DNA of 31,462 nucleotides from Chara braunii (GCA_003427395.1 BFEA01000158.1:419852-451313); one strand, 5' to 3'. Positions 18,896 through 29,450 are shown, numbered from the stretch's first letter. The notes: a model not told the origin generated them from the letters alone. Numbers and translations: made by a program.

Positions 18896-19473
18896 CTCCG
18901 CTTTTCACCTGGCATTTCCTTCCTCTCTATCTGCATGGATGCGCTCATGAGCCGCGGCATCGCAGCGGCGGGTCGACTAGTATATATAAAGATGAATTAA
19001 GTAAAATGTAGATGACATGATTTTCATTCATCATCAATACTCACTTCTCAAATAGATTAATCTATAATGCAATAAAATGTATTGTAGTATTCCATAGTAT
19101 AATAAATAAATTGATAGCTATAAGACAGAGGGCCTCGTTCCAGCTTTCCCCGAAAGTGCAAAATGAGAATGCATCTTCCCCCAGAGCACGGGGAAATAGC
19201 GGAGCGAGGCCAGGTGAACCGATTTTTGGCTACATGGAACCATACACCCTCATATTTTTTGGTCTTTTGTGCATGTGGCGAGGTGCCCCTCTCGGAAACA
19301 GACAAAAAGAAAAAAACGAACGATTTAACCAAAAACAACACAACGAATCTACCCAACAAATGTACACATGGTATAGTGCCCCCCCCACCCCAGCCCAGAA
19401 AAAGGCAAACAGAAAAACAACTCTACTCGAAATCTATTGCAAAGAGAATAATGAATCTGCTTTTAAAAAAAAA

Positions 19474-19690
19474 ATCAACACCATGCAACTGCACGCCCCT
19501 AAGCACACATGGCCTGGCTCCAACACTCTCGACATGCACAAACGACAAAAATCATGGCGATGTATCTTTCCATGATCTAGCGGAAGATTCTGCTGAAAAA
19601 AAAAAATTCAACACAATGTAACCGCACGCCCCTAAGCACACATGGCCTGGCTCAACTACTCTCGACATGCACAAACGACAAAAATCATCG
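19474..19690 (+). repeat. 132-bp tandem duplication
   Basis: TCTGC, A-run, TCAACACCATGCAAC through GACAAAAATCATGG recurs at 19591-19690 with few changes. Confidence 0.9.
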
Positions 19691-19739
19691 TCACTCTCAT
19701 CTTGCACATGTCAGAGTACTGAGGCGAGGAGCTGCAGCA

Positions 19740-20790
19740 AAACAGAAAAGGCAAAACGTCATGCGGGGCGCGCTTCTTACGCGGCTATGTACTTGTATTC
19801 AAACGTGTGAGCAGCCCGTTGACGCGCCCCCTCCGTCCACCGCGATGGGTCCACCGAAAAGTCTTCCCAACACGGGGAGGCGGGTCTCACATGGGAGAGT
19901 CATGCGAGACCCGCTAGCCTCCAAATGCTCAAGGGGCCCCTAGTAAGGAATGTGCTCGCCCTAAGGGAAGGCGGGCCTGAATTTGATACGGGGCCCCATT
20001 TAAACCATTTCTGCAATGTTGGGCGCCAGACAGTTTCCAGGTGCCAGTTGGTTACAGGGCCACGCCTGTGTGAGCACGACATACTGAGCCGCAGGGCTCC
20101 TCCCAGCAGCGAGGTCGCCGAATTCTCTCGGCCAATAAGAATGCAGCAAGCGAGTGGCTGGAGGCCCGTAGGCCAATGCGAAGGCAGTGTGCCACAGCAG
20201 CCACGTTGCACAGTTGTGCAACTTAACTGCTACAGGCCCAGGCAGTTGTCTGAGAGGGCCTGGGCGCAGACACTTTGTCCCATCGTCAAGCTACTGCACA
20301 CACACAGGCCAGGCCCAGGGCCCCAACAGACAGGCTCACTTTCCATACACGAAAGTGAGCGCCCCGGCCAGGGGACATGCTGGCCTTGTGCTGCTGGGCG
20401 GCCACACTGCTGCGTTGTGAGCAGACAGGCTTCCTGGGTGCTGACGAGCCAGACGGTGCACTTGGTCAGAGGGAGCTGCGGTGGCAGCTGGCGCGAGGCG
20501 GCCAGCTGCTCTCTCGCGTGTCGGTCACGGGGATGGTGATCTTCAGGGAGAGGAGGCGCATGAGGCGGGGAGACAGGGGGGGATGAGAGGAGAGAAGAGG
20601 CACGTACCTGGTGTACGCTGGCAGTCTGCATTGGGGACATCGTCATGTACATTGGTCTTCAGTTTGAAGTGACTCCTGCTGCATGAACCTAGCGTAGGCT
20701 AGATAGGCTGAGTAGAATAGGCTGGGCGCTGAGCACCAATCTGAAAGAGCGACATTGGATACTATGCTGATGTGGCGAGAGAGTGCTGAC
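19740..20790. other. GC-richer unique-looking interval
   Basis: Several overlapping open frames occur on both strands, none with a recognisable motif, so no gene is called. Local repeats of TAGGCT lie near 20695-20730. Confidence 0.4.
20334..20360. repeat. Perfect 10-bp hairpin
   Basis: GCTCACTTTC (20334-20343), loop CATACAC, exact complement at 20351-20360. Purpose unknown. Confidence 0.85.
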
Positions 20791-21031
20791 GTTGACATTT
20801 GAGGTCACTGTACTGCTCTTATTTGGCCGACATCTTGGTGCATTGTGCTTTCTGCTTGGTACACGACTATCTGGACTACATCGTGATTATGCAATTTGGT
20901 TTCCTGTCTATCGCTCTCGCTCATTTTCCTTGCAGACTAAAATACCTTGAACTATCGACAATTAATAATTTCAAGGTTAAACTACTTTTGGATTTCAAAA
21001 GGCCCCTAACGTCTAGCTGGCCTAGGACACC

Positions 21032-21066
21032 TCTCTTATACACATCTAGATGTGTATAAGAGACAG
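21032..21066. other. Nextera mate-pair junction adapter in the assembly
   Basis: TCTCTTATACACATCT (21032-21047) is followed immediately by AGATGTGTATAAGAGACAG (21048-21066), the full 19-bp Tn5 mosaic end used in Nextera kits. Two mosaic ends back to back are the circularisation junction of a Nextera mate-pair library. The DNA left and right of it may not be neighbours in the genome. Confidence 0.95.
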
Positions 21067-21078
21067 CCCCACAACAGC

Positions 21079-21080
<2 letters not shown>

Positions 21081-21158
<78 letters not shown>
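21081..21158. repeat. (GT)n microsatellite
   Basis: 78 bp of pure TG/GT. Confidence 0.97.
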
Positions 21159-21161
<3 letters not shown>

Positions 21162-21162
21162 C

Positions 21163-21320
21163 TTGTCATTTTCACTATACACAACTCCACAATACAAAGC
21201 ATGACTGTGCCAGACTGTTTCATCGGACTTTTATGGACCCATCCGGACTTTTACTGAACCCCTGTGTCTGTGTGTTGTTGGACTTTCACTGACTCGTCAG
21301 GAGGTTGTCGCCCCTGTGTA
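21163..21320 (-). ncRNA. Hammerhead-bearing repeat, copy H4 (disrupted)
   Basis: The minus strand carries stem I-like GGGG/CCTC, CTGACGA (21293-21299), and GTCAGTGAAAGTCC. About 50 bp of partly duplicated sequence (two further AAAAGTCCG words) precedes CGATGAAACAGTCTGG (21210-21225). The ribozyme is split inside stem II and its upstream stem III arm is replaced by CA repeats, so it is inactive. The tail shared with H2 (CAGTCATG, GTGGAGTTG, CTATAG/GTATAG, ATGACAAG) shows common descent. Confidence 0.55.
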
Positions 21321-21599
21321 TGTGTGTTTGTGTGCGAGTGTGAGTGGTTTGTGTGCAAGTCATCATCGTAGACGCGTATGCATGCCGGGGTGTTACATGT
21401 GTGATATAATCTCGTACGCTTTCTTGTAACCTGTATAAATATTAAATTTTAATTCTAACAAAATGGGAGAAGGCCAACAAAGGTAGCTGACCTCTTTGGG
21501 AGTGCGAAGTGTTTCTCCTCCTGCAGGCAACTGTGCTCAGAACTTCTGCCGTTGCCTCGACAAAGGCAATACTGCGGCACGCACACATACACACGCACC

Positions 21600-22070
21600 G
21601 TACCTAACAAGTGCGCTTCAGCATGCACACCAGCGAGTGAGCATGCGGCCTACAGAACAGCATGCTTGATCGGTGTTCGCATGCCGTCGCACAGTGAGCA
21701 AGCGCGCCTTAGCATGGACATCCGCGAGTGAACAAGCGTGCTTTAGCATGCACACCCGCGAGTGCGCAAGCGTGCTTTAGCGTGCATAGCGCACTTTAGC
21801 ATGCGTAGCACACTGCAGCATGCGTTGCGCGCTTTAGCATGAATAGCGCACTTTAGCATGCACACCTGTGAGTGAGCACGCGTGCTCTAACCCGCACACC
21901 CGCGACTGTGCAAGCCCGCTTTAGCATGCATAACACACTTTAGCACGCATGACGCACTTTAGAACACATAGCATGCTTCAGCATGCACAGCGCGCTTTAG
22001 AACGCACACCCTCAAGCGAGCAAGCGCGCTTTGGCATGCACGCCCGTGAGTGAGCATGACGCATACAGCG
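21600..22070 (+). repeat. GCATGC-rich minisatellite
   Basis: A short unit AGCATGCATAGCGCACTTT (19 bp) and a longer unit carrying ACACCCGCGAGTGAGCAAGC alternate irregularly for about 470 bp. The purine-pyrimidine palindrome GCATGC recurs in most units. Confidence 0.85.
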
Positions 22071-22589
22071 CATACTTGTCAAGTGTTAGCATCCCGAAGG
22101 CACAGCCTGTCTTCTCCTGGCCACTCAACCCCTTGGTACTAACTACAGCCATTCACAGTAGACATGAATGACATATCCGTGTTATCAGAGGCATCGTCAA
22201 GATCTGAGTTTGGTCACATCTAATTGTCTGCAACCTATGGTTACACGACCCATGCAGTAGATCACTCGTATCTCCAGGTCCTCCGAATTCTTAAATTATT
22301 GTTGGCATCAACTTAAAGTAGCTGAGCATGCCTTGAAGACTGCATCCCCTGAGTGGAACTGCCGATACCGAAGACCTCCCGGGGGGTGGTTGGTCGCTTA
22401 CATGCATTAAAACTTAAAAGGCATATTATAGGTGAAGCGTGAGTGCTGCGAGGTCTAAATGGTGTATTTATTATTTAATTATTTGTCGGGGCTAATTCAT
22501 TATTAAATGACTTGCCGGGGGGGCGTGGGGGGGAAGTAACTGGATTGATGCTCCCCAGAATGGATAAAAACCCAGGACCATAAGGACCT

Positions 22590-22590
<1 letters not shown>
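22071..22590. other. No feature recognised
   Basis: Mixed sequence with a G-rich patch at 22514-22535. Confidence 0.5.

Positions 22591-22591
<1 letters not shown>

Positions 22592-22619
<28 letters not shown>
22592..22619. repeat. Poly(T) tract followed by AAGAAAG
   Basis: About 28 T. As the reverse complement this would be a poly(A) tail, but no retrocopy was recognised upstream on the minus strand. Confidence 0.8.
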
Positions 22620-22623
<4 letters not shown>

Positions 22624-22796
22624 AAGAAAGAAGAAAAGGTGATCACGTGTTGGTTGAAAGAGCCACCTGACCGTTACGGTGCTGCAGGTCGTAGACACAA
22701 CCTGACCCTGAAAAGCGAACACAAGAGCTGTGGGTCGTATAAGAGAAGCCTACATGTGCTGCGTAGCTAATGCTTGCACAATGGGTTATTGCTAAA

Positions 22797-22970
22797 GCTG
22801 ACAGAAATGGGGACCCTATTTTTTGAACCATGGGTTGGGCAGTGAGGGTACAGAAAGAGATGATTGATACCCTTCTTTCTAAATGATGGGGCAGGCAGGG
22901 TACAGAAACCGGGACCCTTTTTTTTCCAAATGATGGGGTGGGCAGGGTACAGAAAGAGATGATCCTCTTC
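22797..22970 (+). repeat. Three tandem units ending in GGGTACAGAAA
   Basis: A T-run, AAATGATGGGGTGGGCAGGG and TACAGAAA recur three times (about 22820, 22880, 22930), with GAGATGAT following units 1 and 3. Period is about 50-60 bp. Confidence 0.75.
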
Positions 22971-23057
22971 TTTCGTCTCACATCTTTGGACCCAAGATCC
23001 ACCCGTCGCCTCCACCATACCCACTTCAAGTGCACATTTGCAGCAGTGGAGAGTCAA

Positions 23058-23161
23058 TCAGCTGTCCACGGTCATGTCTTCTGGCTCCTTCTTTCCCAGC
23101 ACATCTGTCATGAAGAACGGATTCTCGTCTTCTTCGTCATTGCTCTTAATAATCACTTGCC
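23058..23161 (-). CDS. Possible last exon of an unidentified gene
   Basis: On the minus strand a good splice acceptor (GTGGCATTGCACAG) at 23162 is followed by 33 codons ending in a TGA at 23058. The peptide contains QVIIKSNDEEDENPFF, then MTDVLGKKEPEDMTVDS. It is acidic and varied in composition, unlike the low-complexity frames elsewhere in the window. The frame is also open upstream of the acceptor, so the boundary is a guess. No homologue is recognised. It could be the 3' end of the gene suggested by 23483-24110, but no joining exon is proven. Confidence 0.25.
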
Positions 23162-23389
23162 CTGTGCAATGCCACAATCCAAAAGCACAGTAAACGAAAA
23201 TTATTTCAGAAGCGGTATATTCCTTCATTGAGAGAGGCTGCTGCACAAGTCGGGCAAGCCGTTGCGACACAGGGAGAAGGGAAGGGATTTCAAAGGAACA
23301 GGAAAAAAAAAAAGCAAATGAGGATTATATACAAAGGCGCACAAATTTCGGCTCCGAAAAAGATGGACACAAGGCGTCAACTTCCCCAA

Positions 23390-23525
23390 AACTGCTCAAA
23401 GTCGGCACTAGCAGATATCGCCCACTAGCTGGTCGGCTGTCTTGCAGATGGTGGTGGATGACCCAGCAAGCTGTCAGGTGGCTCAGAGTCGGCGCTTGCA
23501 AATGTTGCCCACTAGCTTGCGGTTC
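23390..23525 (+). repeat. Direct repeat about 85 bp apart
   Basis: CTCAAAGTCGGCACTAGCAG (23395) and CTCAGAGTCGGCGCTTGCAA (23480) each continue into a CGCCCACTAGCT or TGCCCACTAGCT word. Confidence 0.75.
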
Positions 23526-24110
23526 CTGATGGCGTCAGATAAGACATGGGCGTGTTTCATGTATATTTTCACCGCAACAGTCGCTGTTCCACCAGATGAG
23601 TAGATCGAAAATCGAAGCAACTTTACCTTTATGGCAGACATTGAAGCACACTTGAGATGAACCAATCCAACAACAAAACAGTTTTTTACTTTTGTTTTCT
23701 TTGAGGTAAGCCTTTCATTTGGCTGAGGTGGCACTGCATTGCATTGTGTGGTACGCCTTTTATTTGGCTGAGGTGGCACTGCATTGCATTGTGTGGTACA
23801 GAGGCTACTTTACCCCTATAGCAAGCAACATGGAAAACAGTAGATCCATACTTTCCCTTTCTTAAGTAACTTTGTACTTTAGTTTTCTTTGAGTTACGCC
23901 TTTTATTTGTTCTTGCAGGTTCCCTTTTACTATGCCTCTCACGTGCAAGGCTGGCCACTTTGATCGTGGTTGAGCGCCAGCTGACCACATCCCCGTGTGC
24001 CTTAACGACACATTTGCATGTTATGATATCTGCATCGATTGGCAAAGCGGAGACAAATGCCACAGGGTACGTGACTCCTATATGCTTGGAAACAGAGGCA
24101 CACCGACTGC
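23483..24110 (-). pseudogene. Exon-like block with internal duplication, unidentified
   Basis: Minus-strand frames give peptides of ordinary composition: ALPIDADIITCKCVVKAHGD in the upstream part, and GGTATVAVKIYMKHAHVL in the downstream part. They are in different frames. The DNA is duplicated at an offset of about 190 bp: both parts begin AAAGAAAAC(T/A)AAAGTA, encoding SKKTKV, and pass through a GGTAAAGT word that would serve as a splice donor. A 45-bp unit is also repeated in tandem at 23705-23800. No family is recognised. It may be a diverged gene fragment or a multi-exon gene. Confidence 0.22.
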
Positions 24111-24374
24111 AATTGTATAGTCATTGCCGTTCCAGCCTGTATACAAATGAGACATGGCATGTCATGGTACTGTACATGAATGCAACTTTGACTGTCATCA
24201 TACGTATGAAAAAAAAAAAAAAAACTTGCATGGAAATCAAGTATTTTTCTTGTTTTATTTCTTCTTTATTATCACAGAAGATGATCAAAATAAAATCAAT
24301 ATGATCATTTAATCATCATTATGATGAATATATAAACTAATAATCTATTGAATTAAATATAAACAAGTGGACCC

Positions 24375-24395
24375 CGCCACGGCGTAGCCGTGGCG
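24375..24395. repeat. GC-rich perfect 9-bp hairpin
   Basis: CGCCACGGC, GTA, GCCGTGGCG in otherwise AT-rich surroundings. On the minus strand it is followed by GGGTCCACTTGT, which loosely resembles a Helitron 3' end (hairpin then CTRR-T) but has CTTG. Confidence 0.7.
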
Positions 24396-24440
24396 CACAG
24401 CAACACTCGCTGATGGCGTCGCATTTTTGTTTCATGTCTC

Positions 24441-24454
24441 TGTTTCTCTCTCTC

Positions 24455-24538
<84 letters not shown>

Positions 24539-24556
24539 TTTCTTCCCATGTTGTGN

Positions 24557-24647
<91 letters not shown>
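24441..24647. repeat. (CT)n and (GA)n in inverted arrangement
   Basis: About 95 bp of CT, a 23-bp spacer containing an N, (CA)n, then about 75 bp of GA. The CT and GA arms are complementary and could fold into a long hairpin; the N in the spacer suggests assembly trouble here. Confidence 0.95.
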
Positions 24648-24648
<1 letters not shown>

Positions 24649-25260
24649 AACAAAAGAACAACGCCTAGAATAAAGAAAGAACAACACCAACATACAAAGA
24701 AAAAAGTTCAGTACGAAGATTTTTCGTCCCCTTCAAGTCAGCAACCGGCCGCACTATGATGAAGGGCAGCACAAATCATAGCAGAGCAGGGCAGAGCAGA
24801 TCATGGCAGAGCAGAGGAGAGTAGTGTAAAGCAGGGTAGAGAAGAGGAGAAGAGCAGAGCAAAGCAGGGAAGTCTGGAGTGGAGCAGTGTACGGAAGATA
24901 AGAGTAGAGAAGAGTAGGGAAACATAGAGTCGAGGAGAGTAGAGTAGAGTAGAGTAGAGTGGAGTAGAGTAGATTGGAGTAGATTGGAGTGGAGTGGAGT
25001 GGAGTGGAGTACAGTGGAGTGGAGTGGAGTGGANTGGAGTGGAATGGAGTGGAGCGGAGTGGAGTGGAGTGGAGTGGAGTAGAGTGGAGTAGAGTAGAGT
25101 AGAGTGGAGTGGAGTGGAGTGGAGTGGAGTGGAGTGGAGGAGAGTGTAGGGGAGTGGAGTGGAGGCGAGTGAAGTAGAGTAGAGCAGAATGGAGTAGAGT
25201 AAGGTAGAGTGGAGTAGAGCAGAGCAGAGTGAAGGAGTGTAGTGCAGAGCAGAGCACTAT

Positions 25261-25459
25261 TGGTTAACGGGGACCCCCACGTTTCGGCCCTGGGTAACCA
25301 TGAATGATCCTGAAATTAGGGTTCTTCATTATTTTTTTTCAGTTTTTTTTTTATAATATGTTAGTAAAAGTGCACTCTATACATTGGTATGAAGTTTGCT
25401 TGAAATGGCCTTACGGTTTTCTTATAAATTGAGGTGAAAAATGGGGGGTCGGTTAACCA
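25261..25459. mobile_element. MITE-like element inside the satellite
   Basis: The only long non-satellite insert. It begins TGGTTAACGGGGACCCCCA and ends in the complement of TGGTTAACCGACCCCCCA, giving about 18 bp of terminal inverted repeat with one indel and one mismatch. The 199-bp interior is AT-rich and non-coding. The satellite resumes on both sides. No clear target duplication is visible (TAT on the left, TCT on the right). Confidence 0.65.
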
Positions 25460-26854
25460 TCTCTCGAGCAGAGCAGATCAGAGCAAAGCAGAGCAGAGTA
25501 GTTTAGAGCAGAGCATATCATAGAAGAACAAAGTAGAGTAGGGCAGAGCACGGAAGCATAGAGTAGGGAAGCGTACAAAAGAGAAGAGTAGGGAAGAGAA
25601 GCGTAGGGGAGAGGAGCAGGGACACGTAGAGTAGAGAAGCGTTGAGTAGAGAAGAGTAGGGAAGAGAAGCGTAGGGAAGAGAAGCGTAGGGAAGAGAAAA
25701 GTAGAGGTGAGTAAGGAAGCGAAGAGTGTAGGAGAATAGAGTAGAGTAGAGTCAAGTGGAGTAAATTGGAGTGGAGTCTAGTCAAGTGGTGAAGAGTGGA
25801 GTGGAGTAGAGTAAAGTGGAGTGGAGCAGAGTTAAGTGGAGTGGAGCAGAGTTAAGTGGAGTGGAGCAGAGTTAAGTGGAGTGGAGTGGAGTGGAGTGGA
25901 GTGGAGTGGAGTGGAGTGGAGTGGAGTAGTGTGTAGAAGAGTGGAGTGGAGCAGAGAAGAATGGAGGAGAGGAGAGTGCATTAGAGTAGAGTGGAGTGGA
26001 GTGGAGTGGAGTAGAGTGGAGTAGAGTGGAGTAGACTAGAGTGGAGTGGGGTGGAGTAGGGAAGCGTAGAGTGGAGCAGAGTAGAGTAGAGTAGAGCAAC
26101 GCAGGGAAAAGTAGAGTTGAGAAGAGTAGGGAAAAGAAGAGTAGAAAAAAGTAGAGTCGAGAAGAGTCGAGAAGCGTAGAGTAGTGTAGACTAAAGTAGA
26201 GCAGATTAGAGTTGAGTAAAGTAGGGAAGAAAAACTTAGGGAAGAGAAGAGTCGAAAAAAGTAGAGTCGAGAAGAGCAAGGAAGCGTAAGTATCTTATCG
26301 TAAAGTAGAGAAGAGTAGAGTATCCTAAAGTAAAGTAGAGTAGAGTAGAATCAAGTAGAGTAGAGTAGAGTAGAATCAAGTAGAGTAGAGTAGAATCGAG
26401 TAGAGTAGAGTAAAGTAGGAAAGAGTAGAGTAGAGTAGATAAAAGTATCCTAGTATAAAATACAGTAGAGTAGAGATGAGTAGAGTACAGTAGAGTGGAG
26501 TAGGGAGAAGTAAAGCAAAGTAGAGTAGAGTAAAGTCAAGCAGAGTCGAGTCGAGTCGACTCTAGAAGAGTAGAGCAGATAAAAGTAAAGCGGACGGGAG
26601 TGGAGTCGAGTCTAGAAGAGAAGAGTGGAGTGGATTGGATTGGATTGGAGTGAAGTGAAGTGGAGTACAGTAGAGTACAGTAGAGTACAGTAGAGTAGAG
26701 TGAGTAGATAAGAGTATTGCAACATATAGTACACTACAATAGAGTACAAAAGAGTAGAGTAAAGTAAAGTAGAGTAGAGTACAGTACTAAAGAAAAACAT
26801 AAAGTAGAGTAAAGCGAAGTAGAGTAAAACAAAGTATAGTGGAGTAGAGTAGAG

Positions 26855-26930
26855 TGGCGTACCTTGAATAAACCTATACGCTAAAACAAACTAAAACACC
26901 ACTCAAAACGGGCTCAAACTGACTCTAACA
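26855..26930 (+). repeat. 76-bp satellite spacer segment, copy 1
   Basis: TGGCGTACCTTGAATAAACC, CTAAAACAAACTAAAAC, CACTCAAAACGGGCTC, GACTCTAAC. The same non-pentamer segment recurs at 27833-27897 and 29375-29450. Confidence 0.9.
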
Positions 26931-27832
26931 AAGCAGAGTACTTGAGAGTAGAATGAACTAGAGTAAAGCAAAATAGAGTAGAGTTGAGTGCAGTAGTGTA
27001 AAGTAGAGCAGATTCGAGTTGAGAAGAGTCGAGCAGAGTAAAGTCGAGTGGGGTTCAATAGTAAAGTGGTGTGGAGTGGAGTATAGTGGAATGTAGTTGA
27101 GTCAAATGGAGTGGAGTGGAATGGACTAAGGTGGAGTGGAGTAGAGTAGAGTGGAGTGGAGTGGAATGGAGGAGAGTGGAGTGGAGTGGAGTGGAGTGGA
27201 GTGAAGTGGAGCGGAGCTGAGTGGAGTGGAGTGGAGTGGAGCAGTGAGTAGAAGAGTAGGTTAGAGTAGAGAATAGTAGAAGCGAGTACAATAAAATAGG
27301 AAAGAGTAGAGCAGAAGAGTAGAGTAGAGTACAATACAGTACAATAGAATAGAGTAGAGTAGAGCGAGTAGATTAAAGTATCGTAGCATAAAGTACGGTA
27401 GAGTAGAGATGAGTAGAGTACAGCAGAGTAGAGCAGGGAAAAGTAAAGCAAAGTAGAGTAGAGTAGTATAGAGTAGAGTAGAATAGAGTAGAGTAGAGTA
27501 GAGTAAAGTAGAGTCGACTAGAGTTGAGTGTAGAAGAGTAGAGTAAAAAAACGTGGTGTGGAGTGGAGTGGCGTAGAGTACAAAAGAGTGGAGTGGAATG
27601 AAGTGGAGTACAATAGAGTAGAGTGAGTACGTAAGAGTATCACAACATATAGTACACTACAGTAGAGTACAAAGTAGAGTAAAGTAGAGCAAAGTAGTAG
27701 AGTAAAGCAAAATAGAGTAGAGTAGAATAGTGCAGCTTATAGGAGTGTCACATAGAATACTGTAAAGTCAAGTCGCGTCGAGTCGAGTAGAATAGAGTTG
27801 AGTGGAGTAGAGTAGAGAAGAGTGGCGTACCT

Positions 27833-27897
27833 CAAATGGACCTATACGCTGAAACAAACTAAAACTCCACTCAAAACGGGCTCAAACTGACTTTAAC
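27833..27897 (+). repeat. Satellite spacer segment, copy 2
   Basis: Same segment as 26855-26930, 978 bp downstream, with a few substitutions. A TTGAGTCRAATGGAGTGG block follows about 205 bp later, as after the other two copies. Confidence 0.9.
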
Positions 27898-28074
27898 AGA
27901 GTAAAGTAGTTTAGAGTAAAATGGAGTTGAGTAAAGCAAAGTATAAGAGTATAATACTGTAGCAAAGAGCAGAATCGAGTAGAGAAGAGTCGAGTAGAGT
28001 AAACTCGTGGAGTAGAGTGGTGGAGTGGTGTGCATACTTGAGTCGAATGGAGTGGAGTAGAGTTGAGTAGAATG

Positions 28075-28385
28075 GAGAGGAATGGGAGAGGAATGGAGTA
28101 ACGTGGAGTGGAGGAGAGTGGAGTGGAGTAGAGTGGAGTGGAGTGGAGTAGAGTGGAGTGGAGTGGAATGAAGTGAAGGAGAATGGAGAGGAATGGAGAA
28201 ACGTGGAGTGGAGGAGAGTGGAGTGGAGTAGAGTGGAGTGGAGTGGAGTGGAGTGANGTGGAATGAAGTGAAGGAGAATGGAGAGGAATGGAGAAACGTG
28301 GAGTGGAGGAGAGTGGAGTGGAGTAGAGTGGAGTGGAGTGGAGTGGAGTGAAATGGAATGAAGTGAAGGAGAGTGGAGTGGAGTA
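28075..28385 (+). repeat. 95-100 bp sub-repeats within the satellite
   Basis: AACGTGGAGTGGAGGAGAGT recurs at about 28100, 28200 and 28294, each preceded by GAGAGGAATGGAG and followed by a GAATGAAGTGAAGGA segment. Near-identity suggests recent local amplification. Confidence 0.85.
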
Positions 28386-29374
28386 GAATGGAGTGTAGTG
28401 GAGTAGAGTGGAGTGGAGTGGAAAGGAGTGGAGGAAAGTGGAGTGGAGCAGAGTGGAGTGGAGTGGAATGTAGTGTGTAGAAGAGTGGAGTGGACGGGAG
28501 AAGAATACCGTAGAGTAGAGTGAAGTAGGGAAGCGTAGAGTAGAGTGGAATAGAGTAAAGTAGAGTGGAGTAGGGAAGCATAGAGTAGAGTAGAGTGGAG
28601 CAGAGCAAAGTAGAGCAGAGAAGGGAAACATAGAGTAGAGAAGGGTAGGGAAAAAAGATTAGGCAAGAGAAGAGTAGAAAAAAGCAGAGTCGAGAAGAGG
28701 AGGGAAGCGTAGGGTATTCTAGAGTAAAGTAGAATAGCGTAGAGTAGAGTCGAGTAGAGAAGAAAAACTTAAAGGAAAAAAAGGGTAAAAAAAAGTAGAG
28801 TTGAGAAGAATAGGGAAGCGTAAGGTATCATAGAGTAAAGTAAAGTAGAGTATAGTAAAGTATCCTAGAGTAGAGTAAGTAGGTTAGAGTAGAGTAGAGT
28901 CGAATCGAGTAGAGTAGAGTAGAGTAGAGTAGAGTAGAGTAGAGTAGAGTAGAGTGAAGTATCATAAGCATAAAGTACAGTAGAGTACAATAGAGTAAAG
29001 TAGGGAAGCGTAAAGCAGAGTAGAGTAGCGTAGCATAGAGTAGGGTAGAGTAGAGTCGAGTCGAGCCAAGCAGAGTCGAGTGTAGTAGAGTAGAGTAAAG
29101 AAAAGTAATGTGGAGGAGAGTGGAGTAAAGTAGAGAAGAGTGGAGTGGAGTGGAGTGGAGTGAAGGAGTAGAGTAGAGTAGAGTGAGTAGATAAGAGTAT
29201 CGCAACATATAGTGCAGTAAAGTATAGTACAGAAGAGTAGAGTAGAGTGAAGTAGAGTAGAGATCAGAGTAGAGTATAGTAGTGTACGTTAGAGTAGTGT
29301 ATCATAGAGTATGGTAAAGTCAAGTCACATCGAGTCGAGTCGAGTAGAGTTGAGTGGAGTAGAGTAGAAAAGAG

Positions 29375-29450
29375 TGGCGTGCCTCGAATGGACCTATACG
29401 GTAAAACAAACTAAAACGACACTCAAAACAGGCTCCACCTGACTCTAACA
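29375..29450 (+). repeat. Satellite spacer segment, copy 3
   Basis: Same segment as 26855-26930, 1542 bp after copy 2, with a few substitutions (GGTAAAACAAAC, ACGACACTC). Confidence 0.9.

Noticed and set aside
20230-20652. Overlapping frames of 140 and 204 codons in the GC-richer interval
   Set aside because: Frames occur on both strands with Cys/Pro/Arg/Ser bias and no motif; GC content explains the lack of stops.
22767-23057. Minus-strand frame with repeated FCTLPAPSF-type words
   Set aside because: It is a translation of the three tandem units at 22797-22970.
25261-25300. Hammerhead-like CGAAACG near the satellite MITE
   Set aside because: No CUGANGA or stem II partner on the same strand.
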